A stretch of DNA of 64,000 bases from JBCBSZ01 sp039818945 (GTDB lineage Bacteria > Actinomycetota > Acidimicrobiia > Acidimicrobiales > Poriferisodalaceae), in contig JBCBSZ010000013.1 in the NCBI GenBank assembly GCA_039818945.1, forward strand, positions 1 to 64,000. The letters are read 5' to 3'. Numbering within the stretch: position 1 is the first letter of the stretch; each line of letters opens with the position of its first letter. Below the pieces are notes generated by a model. It saw only the letters and a program-made list of their open reading frames with translations, was not told the origin of the DNA and ran no database searches. The position numbers were made by a program, and so were the translations under genes. This document shows, in pieces, positions 10,835-18,905 of this stretch.

Positions 10835-11611
10835 CTACGCCTCCAGCTCGCGGAGCCGGTCGAGGACCGACTCCGAGGTCGGCGCCTCCAGCTGGTCGAC
10901 GATCTGCCCGTCGCGGAGGAACACGACGAGGTCGGCGTAGCTCGCTGCCCGCGCATCGTGGGTGACCATCACCACCGTCTGGCGCCACTCGTCGACGGCG
11001 CGCCGGAGGAACTCGAGCACCTCGGTGCCGCTGGCCGAGTCGAGGTTGCCGGTCGGCTCGTCGGCGAAGATGATGTCGGGCCGGCTCATCAGGGCGCGCG
11101 CGACGGCGACCCGCTGCTGCTGGCCGCCGGACAGCTCGCTCGGACGGTGGTGTAGCCGCTCGCCGAGATCGAACGTCTCGGCGATCGTGTCCAGCCAGTC
11201 CGTCTCGGGCTCCTCACCGCCGAGCAGGATCGGCAGCAGGATGTTCTCCCTCGCCGTCAGCGTCGGCACGAGGTTGAACGACTGGAAGACGAAGCCCATG
11301 CGCCGCCGGCGCAGCAACGTCAGGTCGCGGTCCTTGAGCGTCCCGATCTCGGTCGCGCCGATGCGGACGACGCCGTCCGTGGGGCGATCCAGGCCCGCCA
11401 TGCAGTGCAACAGGGTGGACTTACCCGAACCCGACGGCCCCATGATCGCGGTCAGTCGGGCCGCGGCGAACTCGACGTCGACCGCATCGAGCGCCACGAC
11501 GCGGGTGTTGCCCTCGCCGTAGACCTTGGACAGGCCGCGGGCCGACGCGGCGACGAGGGACCGGTCCGTCTCAGCGCGCGACCGATCCTCGACGGTGGAA
11601 GTACGTGACAT
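10835..11611 (-). CDS. ABC transporter ATP-binding protein (MacB/LolD-like)
   Basis: 258 residues with Walker A GPSGSGKS (58-65), Q-loop FVFQSFNLVPTLTA, signature LSGGQQQR (160-167) and Walker B IIFADEP (180-186). The LSGGQQQR and SFNLVPTLTA motifs are those of the MacB/LolD class, which pair with FtsX-type permeases. The ATG at 11611 has GGGGAGG five bases upstream, better than the GTG at 11632. The gene ends 2 nt before the permease start, so the pair is one operon and one complex at the cytoplasmic membrane. Confidence 0.93.
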   Translation of the reverse strand: MSRTSTVEDRSRAETDRSLVAASARGLSKVYGEGNTRVVALDAVDVEFAAARLTAIMGPSGSGKSTLLHCMAGLDRPTDGVVRIGATEIGTLKDRDLTLLRRRRMGFVFQSFNLVPTLTARENILLPILLGGEEPETDWLDTIAETFDLGERLHHRPSELSGGQQQRVAVARALMSRPDIIFADEPTGNLDSASGTEVLEFLRRAVDEWRQTVVMVTHDARAASYADLVVFLRDGQIVDQLEAPTSESVLDRLRELEA

Positions 11612-11743
11612 CTGAGCCTCCCCGGAGCGCACGTGCCAACGCCTTCGACGCGATCACGGCTCGGAGAGCCATCACAGAGGCTTCGGGCCTGATTCGAGCC
11701 GCCGCTCGCCCGAGATCCCCGCCCCCGTGTCCGTCTGCGATCC

Positions 11744-13396
11744 TTGGGTATCGCCGCCGACGCGTCCGACGCCCCCGCCGACGCTTCCGCCGAGGTCCTC
11801 GCGACCGAGCGGAAGAACCTCGCCCGCATCCTCGAGGTGCACCGCGGCCAGGTCGCGGCCGCGCGGCGGCGGGCCGAGCGGCTGGCCGACGAAGCCGCGA
11901 CCGCCACCGAGGAGGGCATCCGCGACCTCATCGACGAGGACGACGAGGCCGATACCTCGGTCCGGGCCGCCCTCGTGCGCCAGAGCGCCGACGCCGCGAT
12001 GCACGCGGTGAAGCGGGTGTTGGAGCTCGACGAGGCCGGCGAGGCGCTGGCCTTCGGCCACGTGACCGACGACGACGATGAGCGTTTGCACGTCGGCCGG
12101 ATCAGCGTGATCGACGGCGACGAGGCGCTGCTCGTCGACTGGCGCGCCCGCGCCTCGATCCCCTTCTACCGCGCCACCCCGGTCGAGCGGCTGGGCGTCC
12201 GCCGCCGCCGGCACCTCCTGTACGGCGAGGTCGGCGGCCCGGACGACCTCGTGGGCTACTCCGACGAGGTGTTCGACGTCGACGCGCTCCACGAGGAGGT
12301 CGGGCTCCGGGGCGAGGCGGCGATCCTCGCCTCGGTCACCGCACCGACCGAGGCGCAGATGCGGTCGGTCGTCGCCACGATCCAGGCCGAGCAGGACGCG
12401 GTCGTCCGAGCCCCGACCGACCGCCCGCTCGTGGTCCAGGGCGGCCCGGGCACGGGCAAGACCGTGGTCGCCCTCCACCGTGCCGCCTTCCTGCTCTACG
12501 ACCAGCGCGTGCAGCTGGCCGAGACGGGGGTGTTGGTCGTGGGGCCGAGCACCCAGTTCCTGTCCTACATCTCGGGCGTCCTGCCGTCGCTCGGCGAGTC
12601 GGGTGTGGTCTCGGCGACGATCCCCGAGCTGCTCCCCGGCATCCTCGTCGGAGCGCCCGAGCCGGCCGAGCTGGCCGAGCTCAAGGGCGAGCTGATCATG
12701 GTCGACCTGCTCGCCGAGGCCGTGCGCGATCGTCAGCGGCCACCGAAGGAGGACCTCCTCGTCGACTACGGGACCACCCGCGTCCGACTGGCGCTCGACG
12801 AGCTGCGGTCGATCCGCCGGAGGGCGCAGGGGCAGCCGACCCACAACGCCGGTGCCGCGGCGTTCCGGGCCGGCGTGATCGAGGCGCTGTGCCACCAGGT
12901 CGACGACGAGGTCTTCGACACCTTCGACGACGCCCGCCAGCACTTCTCCGAGCTCGAGTCGGTCGAGTGGTTCTGCCTGCGTCACTGGCCGACGCTCACG
13001 CCGGAGCAGGCGCTCAACGACCTCTTCGGCAGCGAGGCCCTCCTGCGGTCGGCCGGTCACCGGGCCGGGGTGCGCCCGGAGCAGCTGGCTGCGCTGCACC
13101 GGCCGCGGGTGTCGCAGGCCGACCTGGACGACCGGCGCTGGACCGACGCCGACGTGCCCCTCCTCGACGAGCTCTTCGCGCTCGTCGGGCCGGTCATCCC
13201 CGACGACGCCGTGGACGAGATGGTCACCCGGCGCGACGAGGCCGACGAGTTCGAGCTGGCCGACGCCGCCGCCGACGAGGTCATCGAGCTCGACGAGGAC
13301 GACGACGACACGGTCAGCCTGGACGATCCCCGCCTGGTCGACGCCGACCTCGACCTCGACACCTTCGACGAGCGCTTCTGGGATCGAGATGGTTGA
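11744..13396 (+). CDS. HelD/HelR-like RNA polymerase-associated ATPase, N-terminal part (split gene)
   Basis: 550 residues matching the first two thirds of actinobacterial HelD-like proteins: an N-terminal helical arm (ERKNLARILEVHRGQVAAARRRAERLADE), a core with YRATPVERLGVRRRRHLLYG, and the Walker A loop GGPGTGKT (233-240). The frame stops at TGA 13394-13396 in an acidic linker (DEDDDDTVSLDDP), just before the region that would carry Walker B. That part is encoded by the next frame, which overlaps by 8 nt. HelD proteins bind core RNA polymerase and release it from stalled complexes or from rifampicin. The TTG start is uncertain, as no better in-frame start is visible. The split may be real, a frameshift mutation or a base-calling error. 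Confidence 0.82.
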   Translation: MGIAADASDAPADASAEVLATERKNLARILEVHRGQVAAARRRAERLADEAATATEEGIRDLIDEDDEADTSVRAALVRQSADAAMHAVKRVLELDEAGEALAFGHVTDDDDERLHVGRISVIDGDEALLVDWRARASIPFYRATPVERLGVRRRRHLLYGEVGGPDDLVGYSDEVFDVDALHEEVGLRGEAAILASVTAPTEAQMRSVVATIQAEQDAVVRAPTDRPLVVQGGPGTGKTVVALHRAAFLLYDQRVQLAETGVLVVGPSTQFLSYISGVLPSLGESGVVSATIPELLPGILVGAPEPAELAELKGELIMVDLLAEAVRDRQRPPKEDLLVDYGTTRVRLALDELRSIRRRAQGQPTHNAGAAAFRAGVIEALCHQVDDEVFDTFDDARQHFSELESVEWFCLRHWPTLTPEQALNDLFGSEALLRSAGHRAGVRPEQLAALHRPRVSQADLDDRRWTDADVPLLDELFALVGPVIPDDAVDEMVTRRDEADEFELADAAADEVIELDEDDDDTVSLDDPRLVDADLDLDTFDERFWDRDG

Positions 13397-14150
13397 TCGG
13401 GTCGTCCGAGCCGAGAACGGCGCACCGTTGCTGGACAACGACGGGCAGCCGATCACCGAGCTGCACCTCGCCCAGGTCGATGCGCTGGCCGACCAGCAGG
13501 CGGCCGTGGCCGAGCTGGCGGCGCGCGAGCGGGCCTGGCGGTACGGCCACGTCATCGTCGACGAGGCCCAGGACCTGACGCCGATGCAGTGGCGGATGCT
13601 CGTGCGCCGGGCGCGGAGCCGCTCGATGACCATCGTCGGCGATCTCGCCCAGCGAACCCTCGGCCCGGCCGGGCGCTGGGAGGAGCACCTCCCGCCCGAG
13701 CTCGGCACCGTCGCCCACCGCGAGCTGACGATCAACTACCGCTCGCCGGCCGAGGTGAACGAGCTGGCCACCCGGATCCTGCGGTCGCTGGCGCCGGACC
13801 TGTCGGCGTCGAACGCCATCCGGTCGGCGGGTGAGTCGCCCCGCATCGTCGAGGTCGCTGCGATCGGCCCGGAGCTGCCGGCGATCGTGACGGCCGAGGT
13901 CGAGGCGGTGACCGAGGGGCGCGTCGCCGTGATCGGCGAGGAGCTCCCGGAGCTGGCCGCCCTCGACGTGCACGCGCTGTCGCCCGTCGAGGCCAAGGGC
14001 CTCGAGTTCGACTCGGTGGTCGTGGTCGAACCGGCGGCGATCCTCGATCGCCCGCACGGGCTCAGCGACCTCTACGTGGCCATCACCCGCACGACCCGCC
14101 GCCTCACGATCGTGCACGCCCGCCCGCTGCCGGACGTCCTGGCGGTCTAG
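13389..14150 (+). CDS. HelD/HelR-like ATPase, C-terminal part (UvrD-like C domain)
   Basis: 253 residues that continue the HelD fold: Walker B VIVDEAQDL (DEAQD at 58-62), then SMTIVGDLAQ, the TINYRSPAEV arginine motif, KGLEFDSVVVVEP and the UvrD-type ending LYVAITRTTRRLTIVH. Together with the previous frame this makes about 800 residues, close to a full HelD. The ATG at 13389 lies within the end of the upstream frame (ATGGTTGA overlap), so translation could restart or shift by +1. A separate C-terminal chain would contain Walker B without Walker A and could act only by assembling with the N-terminal chain. The stop shares CTAG 14147-14150 with the convergent acyltransferase gene. Confidence 0.82.
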   Translation: MVDRVVRAENGAPLLDNDGQPITELHLAQVDALADQQAAVAELAARERAWRYGHVIVDEAQDLTPMQWRMLVRRARSRSMTIVGDLAQRTLGPAGRWEEHLPPELGTVAHRELTINYRSPAEVNELATRILRSLAPDLSASNAIRSAGESPRIVEVAAIGPELPAIVTAEVEAVTEGRVAVIGEELPELAALDVHALSPVEAKGLEFDSVVVVEPAAILDRPHGLSDLYVAITRTTRRLTIVHARPLPDVLAV

Positions 14151-15670
14151 TCGGCGGCGACCGCCCGGCGACGCGGCGCCGGCGGCGTCTGGGGGACGGC
14201 CCACTCGGCGCCCGTCGCCTCGAAGAGGCGGCCGACCTCGTCGATGTGGAGATCGACGAGGTCCCACAGATCGGGGACGAGGTCGCGGTCCGACACCAGG
14301 CCGAAGTCGAGCTGGTCCTCGTAGCTGTGCACCGTGATGTTGAGCCCCACGTTGTCGCTGATCGTCGACACCGGGATGTAGTGGTCGAGCTTGGCCCCGG
14401 CGAAGTAGAGCGGCTTGCGCGGGCCGGGCACGTTCGAGATCACCACGTTGACCGGCAGGTTGATCCGGTTCGCGAGTCGGGCGACGAGCCGCACCGCGGC
14501 GGTCGCCACGACCGGCGAGGTGTAGTCGGTGGCCTCTGCCATGGCGTCGGCGGGCACGAGCTCGAACTGGCGCTTGGCGCCCTCCATGGCGGCCTTGCAG
14601 CGGGCGACCCGCTCGAGCGGGTCGGCGATGTCGGTTGGCAGCTCGGCGAAGATGCTCGAGACGCGGTTGGTCCACGGGTCGGCCTCGTCGCCGGTGCGGA
14701 TCGAGACCGGCACCATCGCCTGCAGCGGTGCCTGGGGGAGTGCGTCGTGGCGGATCAGGTACTCGCGGAGGGCGCCCGCGCAGATGGCCATCACCACGTC
14801 GTTCACCGTGCCGCCCGTGGCCTCCTTGAGCCGCTTGATGTTGGACAGCGACGTCGAGCGCATCGCGAACCGACGGTGGGGGCCGACCTGCCGGTTCCAC
14901 GGCGTCGGCGGTGCCTGGACCGGGGGGAGGGCGACACCCTGGAGCTGCTCGTCGGCCGCCTCGGCCTCGCGCGACCGACCGACCGCGCTGCCCAGGAGCC
15001 GGCGGGTGCGGTTGGCGATCTCGCCGACGTTGGTGAGCCCGTTCGCCTCGGCCAGGTTCCGCACGATGCGCAGCTGGAGCCCGGCCGCCTTCACCGGGTT
15101 GGTGACGAGGTGCGAGACCGCCCGGCGCAGCAGCTCGGTGTCGTCGGGGAGCGGATCGGGCTGCCAGTCGACGGGCGGGTAGGGCCACTCTGCGTCGGGC
15201 TCGGAGTCGTTGAGGAGCTGCAGCATCATCACGCCCGATGCCCCGTCGATCGTGGCGTGGTGGGTCTTGCTGAGCAGCGCCCAGCGGCCGTCCTGGAGGC
15301 CCTCGATGACGTACACCTCCCACAGCGGGTGGCGCCGGTCCATCGGGCGGCCGATGATGCGCGCCACCTGCTCGGCCAGCTGGTCGGCGGCGCCGGGAGG
15401 AGCGAGGCCGATCTCGCGGACGTGGTAGTCGAGGTCGAAGTTCGGGTCGTTGATCCAGTACGGGTGATCGAGCCCGAAGGGCACCTCGACCACCCGGCGC
15501 CGGTACGGCTCGAAGTGGCCGATCACCGTGCTGAAGCGCTCGCGGACCACGGCGTACGGATCGAAGTCCTCCGACGGTCGTTCGTAGACGGAGAGCCCGT
15601 TCACGTGGCCGTACGTCGTCGGCGTCTCCATGTAGAGGAAGGTCGCATCGAGCCCCGTCAGCTGCTTCAC
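14147..15670 (-). CDS. Wax ester synthase / diacylglycerol acyltransferase (WS/DGAT family)
   Basis: 507 residues starting MKQLTGLDATFLYMET, the usual opening of the family. The catalytic HHxxxDG motif is HHATIDG at residues 137-143, and the family motifs NDVVMAICAGALREYL and VISNVPGP are present. The enzyme joins fatty acyl-CoA to alcohols or diacylglycerol to make wax esters or triacylglycerol storage lipid at the membrane. Start is GTG 15670 behind a GGGGGG run. The gene follows the phosphohistidine protein gene by 85 nt on the same strand and may be co-transcribed with it. Its stop overlaps the HelD C-terminal frame in a shared CTAG. Confidence 0.92.
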   Translation of the reverse strand: MKQLTGLDATFLYMETPTTYGHVNGLSVYERPSEDFDPYAVVRERFSTVIGHFEPYRRRVVEVPFGLDHPYWINDPNFDLDYHVREIGLAPPGAADQLAEQVARIIGRPMDRRHPLWEVYVIEGLQDGRWALLSKTHHATIDGASGVMMLQLLNDSEPDAEWPYPPVDWQPDPLPDDTELLRRAVSHLVTNPVKAAGLQLRIVRNLAEANGLTNVGEIANRTRRLLGSAVGRSREAEAADEQLQGVALPPVQAPPTPWNRQVGPHRRFAMRSTSLSNIKRLKEATGGTVNDVVMAICAGALREYLIRHDALPQAPLQAMVPVSIRTGDEADPWTNRVSSIFAELPTDIADPLERVARCKAAMEGAKRQFELVPADAMAEATDYTSPVVATAAVRLVARLANRINLPVNVVISNVPGPRKPLYFAGAKLDHYIPVSTISDNVGLNITVHSYEDQLDFGLVSDRDLVPDLWDLVDLHIDEVGRLFEATGAEWAVPQTPPAPRRRAVAAD

Positions 15671-15755
15671 GTGTGGTTCCCCCCGGAACGTCGCCGTGTG
15701 ACCGCCGCCACATCATGGCCGATGACCGCTCGCCCGGCGACCACGGCCGGTCTCG

Positions 15756-17510
15756 TCAGCCCGGCGCCGGCTCGCCGTCGAGGACGCGCACGGTGCCGTG
15801 GGTGCCGTCGACCTCGACCCAGGCGCCGTCGGGGATGCGGCGCGTGGCGTCGGTCGCGCTGACCACGCAGGGGATGCCGAGCTCGCGGGAGACGATCACG
15901 GCGTGGGACAGCTCGGCGCCCACATCGACCACGACGGCCGAGGCGGCGAGGAACAGTGGGGTCCACGACGGATCGGTGATCGGTGCGACGAGCACGTCGC
16001 CGGGGCCGAGGGCGGTCGGGTCGGCGGCGTCGGTGACCACGCGGGCTCGACCGGTGGCCGTGCCCGGGCACCCCGCGATGCCGTCGAGCTGCTCTCCCGC
16101 TGCGGCAGCCTCGGCGGTGCGGTCGCGCCGGCGCCAGTGCGCGGGGTCGGGCTGGATGCCGTCGAAGAAGAACGGCGGCTCGAGCTCGGACAGCTGCTCC
16201 CGCGCCGCCCGCCGCTCCGCGATGGTCTCCGCGAAGCTCGCCGGGTCGGCGAGGTACCCGTCGACCTCCTCGTCGAGGAGGAACCAGATGTCGTCGGCCT
16301 GGGCGCCGTCGCCGGCTCGATCGGCGCAGCGCTGGCCGAGCTCCCACGACGCGAGGCGCAGCTCGTGGATGGCCCGGATGACCGTGGTCTTGGTGCGCTC
16401 GCGGCTCTGCGACCACAGGTGGGCGGCGCGCAGCGTCCTCCGGAAGTTGCCCCGCTGGAGCCGGGACAGTCGCCGCTCGATGTCGGCGGTCAGCTCCTCG
16501 CGCTCGGCGGCGAGCCGGGCCTGCTGGAGCCCGGGGGCCTGGGAGTCGTCGGCGCCGCGCAGCCGATCGACCAGCGCGAGGGAGAGCTCGGGGTTGGTCC
16601 CCCAGGAGTGGCAGGCCGTCTCCCACTCGTTGGGGCCCCGGCAGCCGTGCTCGGCGAGGAAGTCGTCGAACGCGCCCAGGAACGCCGCCGCCTCGGGCAG
16701 GGCGCGGAGCCGGTCGTGCAGGCCGGACACACCGGCGTCGAACGCCGCATCCACGGCCGGCTCGTCCCGCACGATGCGACCGAGCTCCCAGAGCGTCCAG
16801 GACGGGGCGGCGGACTCGACGTCGCCGATCCCGGCGAGGAGGGTCATGTGGAGGCTGCGGTCGCCGAGCTGGCGCTCGCACAGGTTGGCGAGCGCACCGA
16901 CCGGGATGGCCGTGGCGCCCGAGACGAAGAGGTGCGTCTCGAAGAGCCGCTCGAACATCGGCATGAACGCTTGCGTGGTCCCTCGCAGCTCGGCGTCCGA
17001 CGAGGTCGCGGGATCGGGCAGCGACGCCCGGAAGGCCTCGACCTCGCGCTGGTCCGCGGCGAGCTCGGGCAGCTCGGTGGTGCGCAGCACCCGCAGCGTG
17101 TGGGCGAGCCCCCGGAGGCTGCACCACAGGTTCCGGTCGCCGCGCTGGGGTCGGTAGGGCGGCACCACGTCGGCGTTGCCCAGGTAGGACCGCTCGACGT
17201 CCTCCACCTTCGCACCGATCATCCGGCGGGCGATGACGCGCTGGATCGAGAGGTTCAGGTACGAGTACCCGCCGTAGACGGCGGTGAAGGAGAAGCGCTG
17301 GCCGGCCAGGTCGCGCTCGCGCAGCAGCCCGGTGCGCAGGGCGGCGCGCCGCATCGCGGCCTCGCCGGCGTCGGCGGCCACCGACCACGACAGCGGGTAG
17401 AAGACCTCCGGGTAGACCTCGCCGGCGTTGCCCCTCGTCCACACCGGGAAGCGGTGGTTCGCGGGCGACGTCATGTACCGGAGGTCACCGACCGGTCCCA
17501 GTTCCTGCAT
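15756..17510 (-). CDS. PEP-utilising enzyme mobile-domain protein resembling rifampin phosphotransferase without its ATP-grasp domain
   Basis: 584 residues. The C-terminus is a phosphohistidine swivel domain (GDVLVAPITDPSWTPLF, then GAELSHAVIVSRELGIPCVV with the catalytic His at about 536). The preceding 450 residues resemble the substrate-binding region of rifampin phosphotransferase and PEP-synthase relatives, opening FPVWTRGNAGEVYPEVFYPLSWS. The N-terminal ATP-grasp domain that normally phosphorylates this histidine is absent, and none is encoded nearby. It may use a kinase in trans, or may have become a binding protein. The ATG at 17510 has GAGGGG upstream; ATG 17474 is an alternative. 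The divergent AT-rich promoter at 17560-17580 is shared with the DJ-1-like gene. Confidence 0.78.
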   Translation of the reverse strand: MQELGPVGDLRYMTSPANHRFPVWTRGNAGEVYPEVFYPLSWSVAADAGEAAMRRAALRTGLLRERDLAGQRFSFTAVYGGYSYLNLSIQRVIARRMIGAKVEDVERSYLGNADVVPPYRPQRGDRNLWCSLRGLAHTLRVLRTTELPELAADQREVEAFRASLPDPATSSDAELRGTTQAFMPMFERLFETHLFVSGATAIPVGALANLCERQLGDRSLHMTLLAGIGDVESAAPSWTLWELGRIVRDEPAVDAAFDAGVSGLHDRLRALPEAAAFLGAFDDFLAEHGCRGPNEWETACHSWGTNPELSLALVDRLRGADDSQAPGLQQARLAAEREELTADIERRLSRLQRGNFRRTLRAAHLWSQSRERTKTTVIRAIHELRLASWELGQRCADRAGDGAQADDIWFLLDEEVDGYLADPASFAETIAERRAAREQLSELEPPFFFDGIQPDPAHWRRRDRTAEAAAAGEQLDGIAGCPGTATGRARVVTDAADPTALGPGDVLVAPITDPSWTPLFLAASAVVVDVGAELSHAVIVSRELGIPCVVSATDATRRIPDGAWVEVDGTHGTVRVLDGEPAPG

Positions 17511-17563
17511 GGAGCCCCTCCCCTCGGGTGCCGAGACGGTAGTGGGACGGGCTCGGACCCTGT

Positions 17564-17576
17564 ATACATTACGTAT
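17564..17576. promoter_or_regulatory. AT-rich divergent promoter with ATAC-n5-GTAT inverted repeat
   Basis: The sequence TGTATACATTACGTATC is a striking AT-rich island in GC-rich DNA between two divergent starts (17510 and 17606). ATAC and GTAT arms around ATTAC form a 13-bp imperfect palindrome of the kind bound by TetR regulators. TATACA at 17563 can serve as a -10 box for the rightward gene. The TetR encoded at 18881-19483, just past the rightward operon, is the obvious candidate ligand. Confidence 0.45.
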
Positions 17577-17605
17577 CGGTAGCGGAATGAAATGAGGGAC
17601 CAACC

Positions 17606-18346
17606 ATGGCAGCGACCATCGACACCACCGGGCGGACCAAGCGCGTCCTGCTCGTCGCCTCGAACCCCGCCGTCTCCGAGCAGACCGGATGGCCCATCGG
17701 GTTCTGGTGGGGCGAGCTGACCCATCCGTACTGGGAGTTCACCGAGCGGGGCTACGAGGTCACGATCGCCAGCCCGTGCGGCGGCGCGATCGTCGCCGAC
17801 GGGTTCAGCGACCCGGAGGACGAGTCCGGGTACTCGGCCCACGACCTGATCAGCCTGGGCTTCAAGCACAGCCCGGCGACCGCAGCGCTCATCGAGGACA
17901 CGGTGGCGCTGGGCGACGTCTCCGTCGACGACTTCGACGCCGTCCTGTTCGTCGGCGGCCAGGGGCCGATGTACACCTTCGTCGACGACGAGTCGGTCCA
18001 CGCCACGGTGCGCGGGTTCTACGAGGCCGGCAAGCCGACCGCGGTCATCTGTCACGCCACCGCGGTGCTGCTGTCGGCGAAGCGCTCCGACGGCCGCCTG
18101 ATCGTCGACGGTCACACCTGGACCGGCTTCGCCGACGCGGAGGAGCGCTACGCCGACGGGTTCGTCGGCCAGCGCATCCAGCCGTTCTGGATCGAGGAGG
18201 AGGCCCGGAAGCTCGAGGGCACGAACTTCGTCGTCGACTCGGCCTTCAAGTCGTTCGCCCACCGCGACGGCAACCTCATCACCGGCCAGCAGCAGTACTC
18301 GGGCGCGGCGGCGGCTCGGCTGGTCGTCGAGGCGCTGGGTGTCTGA
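17606..18346 (+). CDS. DJ-1/PfpI superfamily protein (Hsp31-like class I glutamine amidotransferase fold)
   Basis: 246 residues with the DJ-1/PfpI core: KRVLLVASNPA at the start, FDAVLFVGGQGPMYTF, and the nucleophile elbow AVICHATAVLL with Cys149-His150. The WGELTHPYWEF and DPEDESGYSAHD insertions match the larger Hsp31/YajL-type clade, which includes glyoxalase III and protein deglycase activities. The start has GAGGGA upstream. The next gene begins inside its 3' end (GTG 18339, overlap 8 nt), so the two products are made together. Methylglyoxal detoxification is a reasonable inference, not shown. Confidence 0.85.
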   Translation: MAATIDTTGRTKRVLLVASNPAVSEQTGWPIGFWWGELTHPYWEFTERGYEVTIASPCGGAIVADGFSDPEDESGYSAHDLISLGFKHSPATAALIEDTVALGDVSVDDFDAVLFVGGQGPMYTFVDDESVHATVRGFYEAGKPTAVICHATAVLLSAKRSDGRLIVDGHTWTGFADAEERYADGFVGQRIQPFWIEEEARKLEGTNFVVDSAFKSFAHRDGNLITGQQQYSGAAAARLVVEALGV

Positions 18347-18905
18347 CACCACCCCGGTCGTCACGACGATCGTGCGGCGCCGGGTGCGGCCGGAGCGCCG
18401 GGAGGACTACGAGGCCTGGCTCCGGCGGCTGCTGGCCGACGCCGAGCAGGTCCCGGGCTACCTGGGGGCCGACGTCCACCCGCCGGCGGAGGGCTCGGAG
18501 GCCGTCGAGTACACGAGCGTGTTCCGGTTCGCCTCGCTGGCGGAGCTGCGCGCCTTCGAGCGCTCCGAGCTCCGCGAGCGGGCGATGGCCGAGGTGGTCG
18601 AGCTGGTCGAGGCCGACGCCGTCTGGGACACCCACACCGGTCTGGAGCTGTGGTTCGACCCGCCCCCGGGCACCGTCGTGCCCCAGCCGGTGCGCTGGCG
18701 CATGGCCCTGTTGCTCGGCGTGGTCGTCTACCTGCTGGTGCTGGTCTTCGGCGCCGTGGCGGCGGTGGTCATCGGCGGCTGGCCGTTCCCGGTGCGCCTC
18801 GCGGTGGTGATCGCCGTCGAGATCACGCTGATGACCTACGTGCTGCTGCCCTGGTTGACCCGTCGGCTGCGGAGCTGGATCTACCCGTCGTCGTCGACGG
18901 TCTGA
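18339..18905 (+). CDS. Antibiotic biosynthesis monooxygenase (ABM) domain protein with C-terminal membrane anchor
   Basis: 188 residues. Residues 1 to about 105 form an ABM dimeric alpha/beta barrel (TTIVRRRVRPERREDYEAWLRRLLADAEQVPGYLGADVH, later EYTSVFRFASLAELRAF). Two hydrophobic helices follow (MALLLGVVVYLLVLVFGAVAAVV and LAVVIAVEITLMTYVLLPW), then a basic tail. This ABM-plus-two-helix design occurs in actinobacteria with unknown substrate. GTG 18339 overlaps the DJ-1-like gene, indicating translational coupling. The last 25 nt overlap the convergent TetR gene. Confidence 0.82.
   Translation: MSDTTPVVTTIVRRRVRPERREDYEAWLRRLLADAEQVPGYLGADVHPPAEGSEAVEYTSVFRFASLAELRAFERSELRERAMAEVVELVEADAVWDTHTGLELWFDPPPGTVVPQPVRWRMALLLGVVVYLLVLVFGAVAAVVIGGWPFPVRLAVVIAVEITLMTYVLLPWLTRRLRSWIYPSSSTV

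Noticed and set aside
8844..10940. A 698-codon forward frame across the ABC permease
   Set aside because: Shadow of the FtsX-type permease; no motif, no ribosome site, and skewed composition.
11612..11743. Rifamycin-associated element upstream of the HelD-like gene
   Set aside because: Only a short AGGC-TTCGG-GCCT hairpin is visible; it does not match the long palindrome expected.
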